Shown: piece after piece, positions 9,924 through 19,255 of the stretch
Position numbering within the stretch: the stretch's first letter is position 1
Layout: every line of letters begins with the position of its first letter
Assembly (NCBI GenBank): GCA_027451885.1
Contig: DAIDHX010000125.1
Coordinates: 21,215 to 85,214, forward strand
DNA length: 64,000 nucleotides
Source of the DNA: Planctomycetales bacterium
Lineage (GTDB): Bacteria > Planctomycetota > Planctomycetia > Isosphaerales > Isosphaeraceae
Direction: 5' to 3'
The notes under the pieces: model-generated
What the model was told of the DNA's origin: nothing
The model's input: only the letters and a program-made list of their open reading frames with translations
Databases searched by the model: none
Made by a program: the position numbers and the translations under genes

Positions 9924-10616
9924 ATGCTCGACGCGCTTGTGGTGGCTCCGCATCCGGACGACGCCGAGCTTGGCATGGGCGGGACGATCATCAAGCTGCT
10001 GCGCGCGGGCTGGTCGGTCGGCATCCTCGACCTGACGAGCGGAGAGCCCACGCCGCTTGGCACCCCCGCGCTCCGCAAGGCGGAAACGGCAGCCGCGAAC
10101 GCCTGTCTGGGGAACCCCTGGCGCGAGAATCTCGGTCTGCCGAACCGGCAGCTCGAGCCCACGCTCCTGCACCGCCGGGCGCTCGCAGGGGTCTTTCGCC
10201 GCACACGCCCGCGGCTGCTCTTCGCCCCTTACTGGGAAGACGCGCACCCCGACCATCTCGCCGCGACGAAGCTCGTCGAGGATGCACGCTTCTGGAGCAA
10301 GCTGTCGAAGTCCGACATCCCGGGCACGCCCCATCATCCCGAGCGCATTCTCTACTATTTCAGCGTGCACCTGCGGATTCCCGAGCGCCCCAGCCTGGTG
10401 CTCGACATCTCCGATGCGCTCGACGCCAAGCTCGATGCACTTCGCGCGTATGGCTCGCAGCTTGTCGACAACCAGCCGGCGGACCGCATCGGCGTGATCG
10501 ACGCGGTGCGCGACCGCACCCGGTACTGGGGTCATTTCGCGGGCGTTGCGCACGCGGAGCCGTTCGCAAGCCGGGAGCCGATTGGACTCAGGGGCCTGGG
10601 CGATCTCTTGCTCTGA
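9924..10616 (+). CDS. bshB1: BshB1-like PIG-L/LmbE family N-acetylglucosaminyl deacetylase
   Basis: A 230-residue zinc-dependent deacetylase of the PIG-L/LmbE fold. It has the AHPDDAE-type motif near the N-terminus (APHPDDAELGMGG) and the second metal-binding motif HPDH (WEDAHPDHLAATKLV). In bacillithiol synthesis BshB1 removes the acetyl group from GlcNAc-malate; MshB does the same in mycothiol synthesis. Length and motifs agree with BshB1, but bshA and bshC are not in the window, so the pathway is inferred. GAGGG lies about 9 bp before the ATG. It probably shares a transcript with the upstream CrtI-like gene. Confidence 0.82.
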   Translation: MLDALVVAPHPDDAELGMGGTIIKLLRAGWSVGILDLTSGEPTPLGTPALRKAETAAANACLGNPWRENLGLPNRQLEPTLLHRRALAGVFRRTRPRLLFAPYWEDAHPDHLAATKLVEDARFWSKLSKSDIPGTPHHPERILYYFSVHLRIPERPSLVLDISDALDAKLDALRAYGSQLVDNQPADRIGVIDAVRDRTRYWGHFAGVAHAEPFASREPIGLRGLGDLLL

Positions 10617-10646
10617 GCCTGGGACCGCGTGTGAGCGTGCGAGCGC

Positions 10647-11303
10647 TCAGCGGCCAGGCTCGATCCGCACCCGGCGGCCGACGATCTGGAGCTTCCCCTG
10701 GGCGTAGAGCGTGATCGTCTCCGCGAGCGCCTGGCATTCTTCCTTGAACACGCGGGCGGCGAGCGTTTCCGGTTGATCGTCATCGCGCACCTCGACAGGG
10801 CGCTGAAGAATGATCGGCCCGGAGTCGTACACGTCGTCCACAAAGTGAATGGTGCAGCCGGAGAGCTTCACGCCGGATTCGATCACGGCCTCGTGCACCC
10901 GGGCGCCATAGTATCCCTGGCCGCAGAACGACGGGATGAGCGAGGGGTGGACGTTGATGACCCGGCCACGGTACTCGGGCGGAATCTTGAGCAGCGAGAG
11001 AAATCCCGCGAGCACCACCAGATCCGCCCGCGCGTTGCGAATTGGCTCGAAGACGGACTCCGAGAACTCTGCGCGGGATTTCGCCGCGCGATCGGCGAGC
11101 GCGAGCGGGATGTTCGCAGCCTGCGCCCGCGCGATCGCGCCGATGCGCGGCCGGCTGGCCACAACCACGCTGATCTCAGCCCGCAGCCTGCGCGCGGCGA
11201 TCCGGTCGATCAGGCTCTGGAGCGTCGTCCCGCCCCCCGAAACGCACACCGCGAGTCGAATCGGCGGATCGGCAATCGGCGGGTTACGCGGTATGAATGT
11301 CAT
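10647..11303 (-). CDS. purN: Phosphoribosylglycinamide formyltransferase (GAR transformylase)
   Basis: Step 3 of de novo purine synthesis: transfer of formyl from 10-formyl-tetrahydrofolate to GAR. The 218-residue protein has the N-terminal phosphate-binding loop (VSGGGTTLQSLID) and catalytic Asn and His in INVHPSLIPSF. The catalytic Asp lies in the conserved FVDDVYDSGPIILQ segment. All residues needed for activity are visible and the length is normal. It ends 30 bp from the convergent BshB1 gene. The 126-bp gap to the upstream helicase gene contains no obvious promoter. No other purine genes are adjacent, although a purine nucleoside phosphorylase lies 6 kb away. Confidence 0.95.
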   Translation of the reverse strand: MTFIPRNPPIADPPIRLAVCVSGGGTTLQSLIDRIAARRLRAEISVVVASRPRIGAIARAQAANIPLALADRAAKSRAEFSESVFEPIRNARADLVVLAGFLSLLKIPPEYRGRVINVHPSLIPSFCGQGYYGARVHEAVIESGVKLSGCTIHFVDDVYDSGPIILQRPVEVRDDDQPETLAARVFKEECQALAETITLYAQGKLQIVGRRVRIEPGR

Positions 11304-11429
11304 GGATCCACCCGGGCGAGCAGGGAGCGCAAAACAGGAAGCGCTTTCCTAATCGTGCCCCACGGTTGGCCCGCTGGCAAGCGAGCGCGGGCAATCCCGG
11401 GGCGAAAAAGCGCCACGAGCCAGCGCGGC

Positions 11430-14400
11430 TTACACCACGGCCTGCGTGGCCATTGTTCGGAACAAACGCGCTGGAACGTGATGCCGCAGCTTCCAGACGA
11501 TGCTCATCGGTCGATTTCCCTGGTGATAGAGGTAATCACACGCACCAAGGAATACATACGGCGAGGTGAGGCCGCCTGGGAGCTCCTCGGTCTCGCGAAC
11601 GAAGAGCAGGGGCACGTAGCCTTGCTCGCGATGCCGGATATAGCGCCGGCCGGTCTCGGAATCGGCGGAGGTCCGGCTCTGGGACTGCCAGTGGAACCGA
11701 TCGGGCGAGATCAGGTAATCCTCGTACAGAGTCGTGGGTGAGTAGTATTTCTCGGTTTTGCGGAGCGTCACAAAGAAGACGTCGAGCCTGAGCTCGTTGA
11801 GGTGCAAGACGCCTTCGCGGAGATCAGGAGCGCGATTGCGGTTCCAGTGTCCCAGGGCAACCAGGACTTCGTCTCGGGAGTACTGGGCATGGATGGCCAG
11901 CGGGATCGCCGGATCGAGCGCGTGATCGCGCTCGCAAATCGGCGCGTGAGCGAGCCGAAGCTGGAGGATCTCTCGCAGGTCTGAGCAGGCCGCGGGATTG
12001 CGTCTTAAGCGGGTGCTCGCTTCCTGGAGCGGCCAGGCCAGGCTCTCCTTGCCCCAGAGAACGACATGGAGCATGCTGAGCACGCGGCGATCCGCCTCGA
12101 GATCCGGAACGGCCGGTTCTGCGCGGCTGATTTCATCCAGGATCTGCCTGATGCGGGCGGAATCGTCGATCAGAGAGAGCCGCGCCAGCCCCTTTGCCAG
12201 TCGTTCGCCGTCTGGATCCTGCGCCTGGGATTCGCGCAGCCCAGCCTCCGCCAGCAATGCGGACCAGCTTCCGCGCCTCAAGAGCTCGGGGAGGGTGATG
12301 CCAAGCACATCGAGCGCCTCGTTCAAGGTGGGCGCACGGCCCAGGTACTGGCCGAGCTCACGAAGTGTCGGCGCGAGCTTTTTACCGACCAGGCGAAGCG
12401 ACTCGCGTATGTTCTTGAGCACGCGATCCTGCGCGATTCGCTCGAGCCGTATGGAACATCCGCCGGGCAGGTTAGGGCAACCGTTTTCGATCTCGTGGTC
12501 GATGCGGCCGAGCGGGTCAGTCCCAAGCGCCCGGAACCGCGCGGCGAAGCGGAACTCACGGCGATGAGCCCCGATGAAGTCGAGGACCGTGAGGCACTCC
12601 TTGTCTGGATGCGTGCGCAGGCCGCGGCCCAGTTGCTGGAGGAAGACGGTCAGACTCTCGGTGGGGCGCAGGAAGAGCACCGTGTCGATCTCAGGGATAT
12701 CCACGCCCTCGTTGTAAAGATCGACGACGAAGAGGAAATTGACCTCGCGGTTGCGTAACTGCGCCTGGGCGCGATTGCGATCCTCAGGCGGCGATTCGCT
12801 CGAAAGCGCGCGCGCGGGAATGCCGCGCTCGTTGAAGAATCGCGCCATGTATTCGGCATGGGCAATGCTAACGCAGAATCCCAGCCCGCGCGCCCTGCGC
12901 GGATTCAGCACGATATTGTGCACCTTCTCCACGACCAGGTGGGCGCGAACGTCGTTTCCGGTATAGAGCCCGTCGAGATCCTCGACGCGATAACCTCCGC
13001 GTTGCCAGGTGAGCTGGTCGAGATCGACGGAGTCACTGACGCCGAAATACTGGAACGGGCAGAGCAGCCGGCGATTGATGGCGTCGGGCAGGCGGATCTC
13101 GGCCGTGGCACGCCCATCAAACCACTGGAGCACATCGAGCTGGTCGGAGCGTTCGGGCGTGGCGGTGAGGCCGAGCAGGATCGTGGGCTGAACATGATCC
13201 AGCAGCCGTCGATAGCTCGGCGCGGCCGCGTGGTGGAACTCGTCCACCACGACGTATTCGAATGCCGCGGGATCCGCGTTCCAAAGCGCGCGGGAGTTGT
13301 AGCTTTGAATGGAGCAAAAAAGATGGCGGGACTGGGCTTCGTCGTGCTCTCCGACCAGTAGGTCGCCAAAGTTCTGATCCCGCAAAACGCCGCGGAATGA
13401 TCCGAGCGCTTGCTTGAGAATCTCCTCGCGGTGGGCCACGAAAAGCAACGACGGTCTGCGCTCAAGCGCGCGGCATCGACGCTCGTAGTCGAAGGCGGCG
13501 ATCATGGTCTTGCCGGTTCCCGTCGCCGCGACGACCAGGTGGCGAAACTTGCTCTGAACCCTGCGTTCGGCCTCCATCGCATCCAGGATTTCGTCCTGGA
13601 ACGGATAAGGGTGAACATCAAACAGAACCCCTGGGACGTTCTCGACCCCATGGTCGCGCTCGCGTGCGATCGCCTCGCGCAGCCGCGCTGGCGACTGGGA
13701 CGAATAGGGCTCGAATTCCGCATCCTGCCAGTACGTCTCGAACGTTCCCGTTACCTGGTCCCAGAGATAGGGGAGTTCGTACTGGCTCATCTTGGTGGTC
13801 CACTCGAGTCCCTCGGAAAGGGCAGCGCTCGAGAGGTTGGCGGAGCCGACGTAGGCGCTCCCGAACCCCGTGTCGCGGTGGAAGATGTAGGCCTTGGCGT
13901 GCAGGCGGGTCCGCTTTGAGTCGTAGCTCACGCGGATCTCGGTCCGTGGCAATTGTTCGAGAATCTCGACGGCGCGCGGGTCGGTCGCGCCCATGTAGCT
14001 CGTGGTGATGACGCGGATTCGGGGCGACGGACCGCCCTCTGACTCCGCGAGCGTTCGTAGCTCGTCGAGAATCACCCGCAGCCCGCTCCACTTGATGAAC
14101 GAGCAAAGGACATCGACTCGATCCGCGGTGGCGATCTCCTTGCGAAGCTGGCTGCCGAGGCCTGGCTCGTGCCGGGTGCCGGTCAAAAGGGCAGAGCGTG
14201 AAAGCGGGGTATCGGGCCGCGCCGGCTGTGTGTCAGCGGCGGACCCAATCGGGCGAACCGCCAGAAGTCTCCTGAATGGCGTGAGGACCTCGAGCTCCGC
14301 GGCCTCCTTGTCGCCGATCTCCTCGGCGAGCGTTGCCACGACGCGGCGGACCAATCGTGCCCTCGCATCCGCACCGTCCTTGCCACGATGCGCGGCAAGG

Positions 14401-14555
14401 CATTGCACAAGGGCATGCTCCAGGAACTGGGCCAGCGCCGTGTGTTCGTCGCCTGGATCGATCTCCCCTGCCTGGAAAAGGCGCGGGTCCGGGAGCTGAT
14501 CCAGCTTGTGCTGAAGGGCGAGCGTGATCAGATGCTCGTATAACCCGGTCTTCAA
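11430..14555 (-). CDS. PLD-nuclease / superfamily 2 helicase / DUF3427 protein
   Basis: About 1041 residues. The N-terminus (TGLYEHLITLALQ) is typical of DUF3427 helicases. Next comes a phospholipase-D-like nuclease domain with the HxK half-motif (RLHAKAYIF, then GSANLSSAAL). Then come helicase motifs: Walker A (ATGTGKTMIAA), a DEFH box (VVDEFHHA), SAT-like GLTATPER, and motif VI (QQLGRGLR). The C-terminus is DUF3427. No in-frame ATG exists downstream of the ileS stop, so I place the start at TTG 14555, immediately before the conserved motif; an ATG at 14717 would overlap ileS by 120 bp. Related proteins act on nucleic acids and are often near defence genes. Function here is uncharacterised. 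Confidence 0.85.
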   Translation of the reverse strand: MKTGLYEHLITLALQHKLDQLPDPRLFQAGEIDPGDEHTALAQFLEHALVQCLAAHRGKDGADARARLVRRVVATLAEEIGDKEAAELEVLTPFRRLLAVRPIGSAADTQPARPDTPLSRSALLTGTRHEPGLGSQLRKEIATADRVDVLCSFIKWSGLRVILDELRTLAESEGGPSPRIRVITTSYMGATDPRAVEILEQLPRTEIRVSYDSKRTRLHAKAYIFHRDTGFGSAYVGSANLSSAALSEGLEWTTKMSQYELPYLWDQVTGTFETYWQDAEFEPYSSQSPARLREAIARERDHGVENVPGVLFDVHPYPFQDEILDAMEAERRVQSKFRHLVVAATGTGKTMIAAFDYERRCRALERRPSLLFVAHREEILKQALGSFRGVLRDQNFGDLLVGEHDEAQSRHLFCSIQSYNSRALWNADPAAFEYVVVDEFHHAAAPSYRRLLDHVQPTILLGLTATPERSDQLDVLQWFDGRATAEIRLPDAINRRLLCPFQYFGVSDSVDLDQLTWQRGGYRVEDLDGLYTGNDVRAHLVVEKVHNIVLNPRRARGLGFCVSIAHAEYMARFFNERGIPARALSSESPPEDRNRAQAQLRNREVNFLFVVDLYNEGVDIPEIDTVLFLRPTESLTVFLQQLGRGLRTHPDKECLTVLDFIGAHRREFRFAARFRALGTDPLGRIDHEIENGCPNLPGGCSIRLERIAQDRVLKNIRESLRLVGKKLAPTLRELGQYLGRAPTLNEALDVLGITLPELLRRGSWSALLAEAGLRESQAQDPDGERLAKGLARLSLIDDSARIRQILDEISRAEPAVPDLEADRRVLSMLHVVLWGKESLAWPLQEASTRLRRNPAACSDLREILQLRLAHAPICERDHALDPAIPLAIHAQYSRDEVLVALGHWNRNRAPDLREGVLHLNELRLDVFFVTLRKTEKYYSPTTLYEDYLISPDRFHWQSQSRTSADSETGRRYIRHREQGYVPLLFVRETEELPGGLTSPYVFLGACDYLYHQGNRPMSIVWKLRHHVPARLFRTMATQAVV

Positions 14556-14595
14556 GAGCGGCTTCTCGCGGCGGATCGATTGTCGCGCGCCCGGC

Positions 14596-17376
14596 CTAGC
14601 CCACGAGCACCCCCACGCATCTGCCGCAGAGCGTGGGATGCTCGGCGGACTGGCCGACGTCGGCGCGGTGGTTCCAGCAGCGCTCGCATTTGGCGTGGGC
14701 TGAGCGTTCGGCCGCAATCCGCGGCTCCGCGCCGGCGTGGCCCGCCTGGATCTCGACCTCCGAGACGATGCAGATTTCCGTCAGCAGCCCGGCGAGATCC
14801 GTGGCGGCCAGACGATCGGAATGGATCGTCACCTTCGCCTCCTGGGCGCTGCCGATTTGCTTCGATTTGCGCAGCGCCTCGAGCTCGACCAGAATCTTGT
14901 CGCGGAGCTCGAGAAGCTGAGCCCAGCGCTGGTTGCGAGCGGCGTCGTCGAAGCGCGGGTCGGCCTCGGGAAAGAGCTCGAGATGCACGCTCGCGCCGCC
15001 GCCCGGCTTGTTGTAATCCCAGACCTCCTCGGCCGTGTGCGGGATGATCGGCGCCAGCATTCGGGCAAGCGCGTCGTGCAGCCGCGCGAGCACGAACTGA
15101 GCAGCCCTGCGCTTCTCACCTGTCCGCGCCTCGGCGTAGAGCCGATCCTTGAGCACGTCGAGATAGAAGCTCGAAAGATCGACCGAGCAGAACTGATAGA
15201 TCCGCTGGTAGACCTTGTAAAACTCGAAGCGCTCATAGGCAGCGCGGACGTCGCGCACGAGCTCGTTGAGCTTGCCGAGCATGTACAGGTCGATCGCGCG
15301 GAGCGTGAGCGGATCGACGGTTGCCGGGTCGAAGTCGCGATAGTCCTCGAGGTTCCCGAGCAAATAGCGGAACGTGTTGCGGATCTTGCGATAGCTTTCC
15401 GACGCTTCCTTCACGCCGCGCTCGCTCATGCCCACGTCGTCGGAGTAGTCCATGCTGGAGACGTAGAGCCGCAGCACGTCGGCGCCATATTTCGCGGTGG
15501 CCTGCTCGGCGGCGATGTAGTTGCCGAGCGACTTGGACATCTTCCGCCCCTGGTCGTCGACCACGAAACCGTGGGTGAGCACGGTCTCAAACGGCGCACG
15601 GCCGGTTGAGCCCACGGCGGTCAGAATCGACGACTGGAACCAGCCGCGATGCTGGTCGGAGCCTTCCAGATACATGAACGCGGGGTAACCCAGGTTGAAC
15701 TCGCTGGCGAGCACGCCGCGATGGCTTGCGCCTGATTCGAACCAGACGTCGAGAATATCGCCTTCTTTTTCGAACTCGGTCTTGCCGCATCGGGGGCAGG
15801 CGAGCCCGTCTGGAACGATCTCCGCGGCCGGTCTGTTGAACCAGGAGTCGGAGCCTTCCTTGCGGAACAGGTCGCGGAAATGGCGGAGCGTTTCGGCCGT
15901 GAGCACCTGTTCGCCGCAGCCGGTGCACTTCAGCGCGGGGATGGGCACGCCCCAGGCGCGCTGGCGGCTGATGCACCAGTCGGGCCGGAGCGAGACCATC
16001 GACTCGATGCGCGTGCGGCCCCATTCTGGGATCCAGCGCACCTGGGCGATCGCCTCGAGCGTGCGCTCGCGGAGCCGGTTATGGTCGACCCGGATGAACC
16101 ACTGCTCGGTGGCGCGGAAGATGACGGGCTTCTTGCAGCGCCAGCAATGCGGGTAGCTATGCGAGAGCGGCGCCTCGAGCACCAGATGGCCCGAGGCCCT
16201 GATGTGCTCGACGATCGGCTTGTTCGCGGCGAAGACCTGCTGGCCCTGGATCCACTCCGGCGCCTCGGCCGTGAATCGGCCGGACTCATCGACCGGGCTC
16301 AAGACCGGAAGCTGGTACGCCATGCCGGTCTGGAAGTCCTCCGAACCGTGTCCAGGCGCTGTGTGCACGAGCCCCGTGCCGTCCTCGACCGAGACGTAAT
16401 TCGCCAGCACGAAGCGGCCTTCACGCTCGAGGAACGGATGGGAATAAACGGCATGCTCAAGCGCCCGACCGCGGCAGCGGCCAAGCTCCACGATGTCGGT
16501 CGCACCCGCACGCGCGAGCACCTTCGCCGCCAGGTCCACAGCCAGAATCGTTTGCACCGGCTCGCCACCCCCCGCGGGAGTATAGCGCACCGCGGCGTAC
16601 TCGATGTCGGGATGGGCCGCAATCGCCACATTCGCAGGCAAGGTCCAGGGCGTCGTCGTCCAGATCATGGCGTGGACCGCGCCGTCAACCCCCAGCGATT
16701 CCGGCAGGCCACGCTTCACAAGCATGTTCACAAAGATGCTCGGCGTGGTCGACTCCTGATATTCGAGCTCAGCCTCGGCGAGCGCAGTGCGGTCGCTCAA
16801 ACACCAGTGGATCGGCTTGAGCTGGCGCTCGACGTATCCCTCCGCAACCAGTTGCGCCAGCACGTCGATGATGCCGGCCTCATAACGCGGGTCGAGCGTG
16901 AGATAGGGATTGAACCAGTCCCCCAGCACGCCCAGCCGCATGAACTGACTGCGCTGAACGTCCACCCATTTCATCGCCTCGACCCGGCACAGCGAGCGAA
17001 TATCGGCATGGCTCGTGTGCGCGGCCCGGGCGCCGAGATCCTTCACAACCTTGTGCTCGATCGGCAAGCCGTGGCAGTCCCAACCGGGAACATACGGACT
17101 GTCATGGCCGAACATGCTGAGCGAGCGGGCGACCATGTCCTTGAGCACCTTGTTGAGCAGGGTGCCCATGTGAATCTCGCCGTTGGCGTAAGGCGGTCCA
17201 TCGTGCAGGACCTTGCGCGATTGCCCCGCGCGCGCAGCCCGAAGCTGCTTGTAAAGGTCCTGTTCCCGCCAGCGCTCCTGCATGCGCGGCTCGCGCTCCG
17301 TCAGGTTCGCCTTCATCTCGAAACGGGTGACAGGGAGATTCAGCGTCTCCTTGTACGGCTTGGTTTCGCTCTTCAT
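14596..17376 (-). CDS. ileS: Isoleucyl-tRNA synthetase
   Basis: Cytoplasmic class I aminoacyl-tRNA synthetase charging tRNA-Ile, 926 residues, the normal bacterial length. The HIGH-type signature is near residue 70 (NGEIHMGTLLNK), with Thr in place of the last His. The tryptophan-rich editing-domain boundary (WTTTPWTLPANV) and KMSKS (GRKMSKSLGN, near residue 610) are present. The C-terminal zinc knuckle (CERCW, then CGRC) is intact. The ATG at 17376 has no strong ribosome-binding site. The stop is followed 40 bp later by the TTG proposed for the helicase gene, and the purine nucleoside phosphorylase gene lies 36 bp upstream, so the three may be cotranscribed. Confidence 0.97.
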   Translation of the reverse strand: MKSETKPYKETLNLPVTRFEMKANLTEREPRMQERWREQDLYKQLRAARAGQSRKVLHDGPPYANGEIHMGTLLNKVLKDMVARSLSMFGHDSPYVPGWDCHGLPIEHKVVKDLGARAAHTSHADIRSLCRVEAMKWVDVQRSQFMRLGVLGDWFNPYLTLDPRYEAGIIDVLAQLVAEGYVERQLKPIHWCLSDRTALAEAELEYQESTTPSIFVNMLVKRGLPESLGVDGAVHAMIWTTTPWTLPANVAIAAHPDIEYAAVRYTPAGGGEPVQTILAVDLAAKVLARAGATDIVELGRCRGRALEHAVYSHPFLEREGRFVLANYVSVEDGTGLVHTAPGHGSEDFQTGMAYQLPVLSPVDESGRFTAEAPEWIQGQQVFAANKPIVEHIRASGHLVLEAPLSHSYPHCWRCKKPVIFRATEQWFIRVDHNRLRERTLEAIAQVRWIPEWGRTRIESMVSLRPDWCISRQRAWGVPIPALKCTGCGEQVLTAETLRHFRDLFRKEGSDSWFNRPAAEIVPDGLACPRCGKTEFEKEGDILDVWFESGASHRGVLASEFNLGYPAFMYLEGSDQHRGWFQSSILTAVGSTGRAPFETVLTHGFVVDDQGRKMSKSLGNYIAAEQATAKYGADVLRLYVSSMDYSDDVGMSERGVKEASESYRKIRNTFRYLLGNLEDYRDFDPATVDPLTLRAIDLYMLGKLNELVRDVRAAYERFEFYKVYQRIYQFCSVDLSSFYLDVLKDRLYAEARTGEKRRAAQFVLARLHDALARMLAPIIPHTAEEVWDYNKPGGGASVHLELFPEADPRFDDAARNQRWAQLLELRDKILVELEALRKSKQIGSAQEAKVTIHSDRLAATDLAGLLTEICIVSEVEIQAGHAGAEPRIAAERSAHAKCERCWNHRADVGQSAEHPTLCGRCVGVLVG

Positions 17377-17412
17377 GGAAGGTCGCCAGGGTTCGCGGAA
17401 AAGAGCCCGCGC

Positions 17413-18243
17413 CTAGGCGGCATGGCGCTCGAGGACTCCGTGGACGATTTTACTCAGCTTTTCCTCGGCCGCATTCGCGACCGCGATGATTTCCTCGAAC
17501 CTGAGCGGCTCGAGTGCGTCCGGCAGGCACATGTCGGTGACGATCGAGAAGCCAAGCACCTTCATTCCAGCGTGCACAGCCACCAGAACCTCGGGCACGG
17601 TCGACATGCCGACAGTGTCCGCGCCGATGCCGCGCAGGAACCGATATTCCGCACGCGTCTCAAGATTAGGTCCCGTCACCGCCACGTAGACCCCGCGATG
17701 GGCGATGATGTTCGCCTCGAGCGCGACCCGCAAGGCGAGATCCTGCAAGCGGCGGTCGTAAGGCTCAATCATGTCGGGAAAGCGCGGGCCGAGCCGGTCG
17801 TCGTTCGGACCCACGAGCGGGTTCACGCCCATGAGATTGATGTGGTCCTCAATGACCACCAGGTCCCCGCGCTCAAATTGCGGATTCAGCCCGCCGGCGG
17901 CGTTGGAGACGATCAGGAGCTTGCAGCCGAGCTCCTTCATCACCCGGATGGGCATCGTCACCTGAGCGGGAGTGTAGCCCTCGTAAAGATGAAAGCGGCC
18001 TTCCATCGCCATCACGCTTCGACCCGCCAGCCGGCCGCAGACGAGCTGGCCCTTGTGGCTATCGACCGTCGAGCGGGGAAAGGCGGGGATCTCGGCGTAA
18101 GGGATCACCGCCTCGGCCTCGATCTCACGCGCAAGTGCGCCAAGACCCGTGCCGAGCACGATCCCGACCTCAGGTTTTCCCGTCCAGGATCGTGCAACGG
18201 CCGCCGTGGCGGCCTGAACTTGCTCCCAGTCGTGATGCGTCAT
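17413..18243 (-). CDS. Purine nucleoside phosphorylase (trimeric PNP/MTAP family)
   Basis: Phosphorolysis of purine nucleosides in salvage. The 276-residue protein has the GTGLGALA phosphate loop, SxxSHKG-like TVDSHKGQL, the SNAAGGLNP motif, the GMSTVPEV segment and LETRAEY. The base-recognition loop reads [12 protein letters not shown]. The position that is Asn in guanine-specific trimeric PNPs appears to be Asp here, which in this family favours 6-aminopurines (inference from known enzymes). GGAGAGAG lies about 7 bp before the ATG. The next gene downstream is ileS. Confidence 0.93.
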   Translation of the reverse strand: MTHHDWEQVQAATAAVARSWTGKPEVGIVLGTGLGALAREIEAEAVIPYAEIPAFPRSTVDSHKGQLVCGRLAGRSVMAMEGRFHLYEGYTPAQVTMPIRVMKELGCKLLIVSNAAGGLNPQFERGDLVVIEDHINLMGVNPLVGPNDDRLGPRFPDMIEPYDRRLQDLALRVALEANIIAHRGVYVAVTGPNLETRAEYRFLRGIGADTVGMSTVPEVLVAVHAGMKVLGFSIVTDMCLPDALEPLRFEEIIAVANAAEEKLSKIVHGVLERHAA

Positions 18244-18349
18244 TCACACTCTCTCCAGGAAGCGAGAACGGAACTCGCCACCGAGAGGGCGAGAACGATC
18301 TTCGTCGCCCCAGCCAGCCAGGCGCGGACGGCGGATTGGCCGCGGCTGT

Positions 18350-18790
18350 TCACGCACGCCCCTCAAACTGCTCGAGCAGGCGGGCAAAACGCTCGTCACG
18401 CCGAATCGACTTGAGATCGGGATCCTTGCGGACCCATCTGAGCCAGGAATAGCCAAGCACAAACGCCCGCTCGAGGGCGTCAAGAGCCGGGTCGGCCATG
18501 CCCATCAGGGCGTAACTGCAGGCCAGGTTGTACCAATCGATGGCGTTTTCTGGCACGAGACGAACCAACCGGCGGTCGAGCTGAAGCGCCCGCGCATATT
18601 GCCCCTTTGAGGCGAGATTGCCCGCATGAGCCCGAAGCGCGTCGACAAAATACGGGTCACGCTCAAGCACCCGACCCAGAAAATCCAGCTCGAAGTCGAG
18701 CTGGCTCTGCTCGCGAAGCTTCTTCGTGGAGATCTCGGGAGCGGGGCGATCGTGCTGCGATTCACCCGGACGGTCGTGTGGTGTTGCCAT
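18350..18790 (-). CDS. TPR-repeat protein, 146 aa
   Basis: A small tetratricopeptide-repeat protein. Two to three TPR-like helical hairpins are visible between residues 35 and 125, including YARALQLDRRLVRLVPENA and WYNLACSYALMGMADPAL. It ends with FARLLEQFEGRA. The ATG at 18790 is preferred to one at 18850 because GAAGGGAG lies about 10 bp upstream and the earlier residues do not look structured. There is no signal peptide. Such proteins are common in planctomycetes and usually mediate protein contacts; no partner is suggested by the neighbours. It is 106 bp upstream of the phosphorylase gene. Confidence 0.75.
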   Translation of the reverse strand: MATPHDRPGESQHDRPAPEISTKKLREQSQLDFELDFLGRVLERDPYFVDALRAHAGNLASKGQYARALQLDRRLVRLVPENAIDWYNLACSYALMGMADPALDALERAFVLGYSWLRWVRKDPDLKSIRRDERFARLLEQFEGRA

Positions 18791-19163
18791 CGGAGCGTGC
18801 TCCCTTCCCTTGAATCCTCGATGCCACTTTCGAAGCTTGACGGATCGCAAGCCCCGGCTGACGCGGACCTCTCATCCTCGACGTCGCGGCTCCGAGACGG
18901 ATACGAGCATCCTACTCTAAGTCGTTTTCCTCGAAAAGATTGTGAAAAGACAGAAGTCCCTTCGGCAACCTTCAGGCGATGCCCCTGGCCCGCCTTGCCG
19001 ACCGGTCCGTCAGGATAGCCGAAACACAATCTTCACGACAAGCCTTGAACCTCGTCTCACGTTCAAAAACAGAACCGGTCAATCCGATTCTATCAGCCAT
19101 GGTGAGAACGAGGATCTTAGGTCCGGGCGGCGGCGCCTCGCTGTCGACTCAGGTCCGGAGTGA

Positions 19164-19212
19164 GGAAACGAAGGGCCGGGCGGTTGCCGCCCGGCCGCGG
19201 GTGTTCGTTTCC
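19164..19212 (-). terminator. Strong nested dyad, probable terminator of the acidic-protein gene
   Basis: An inner perfect 10-bp stem (19174-19183 with 19187-19196) closes a 3-nt loop. It is enclosed by an outer perfect 9-bp stem, GGAAACGAA (19164-19172) with TTCGTTTCC (19204-19212). It lies 44 bp beyond the stop of the acidic protein gene. The rest of 18791-19255 holds no gene. Confidence 0.6.
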
Positions 19213-19255
19213 CTTCAAGAACAACCAGTTGGATCGAGCCGGCCCCCAGGGTCGC

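Noticed and set aside
9195..10553. 452-codon minus-strand frame
   Set aside because: Antisense to the CrtI-like and BshB1-like genes, whose motifs are unambiguous.
15880..18414. Long plus-strand frame
   Set aside because: Antisense to ileS and the phosphorylase genes, both fully recognisable.
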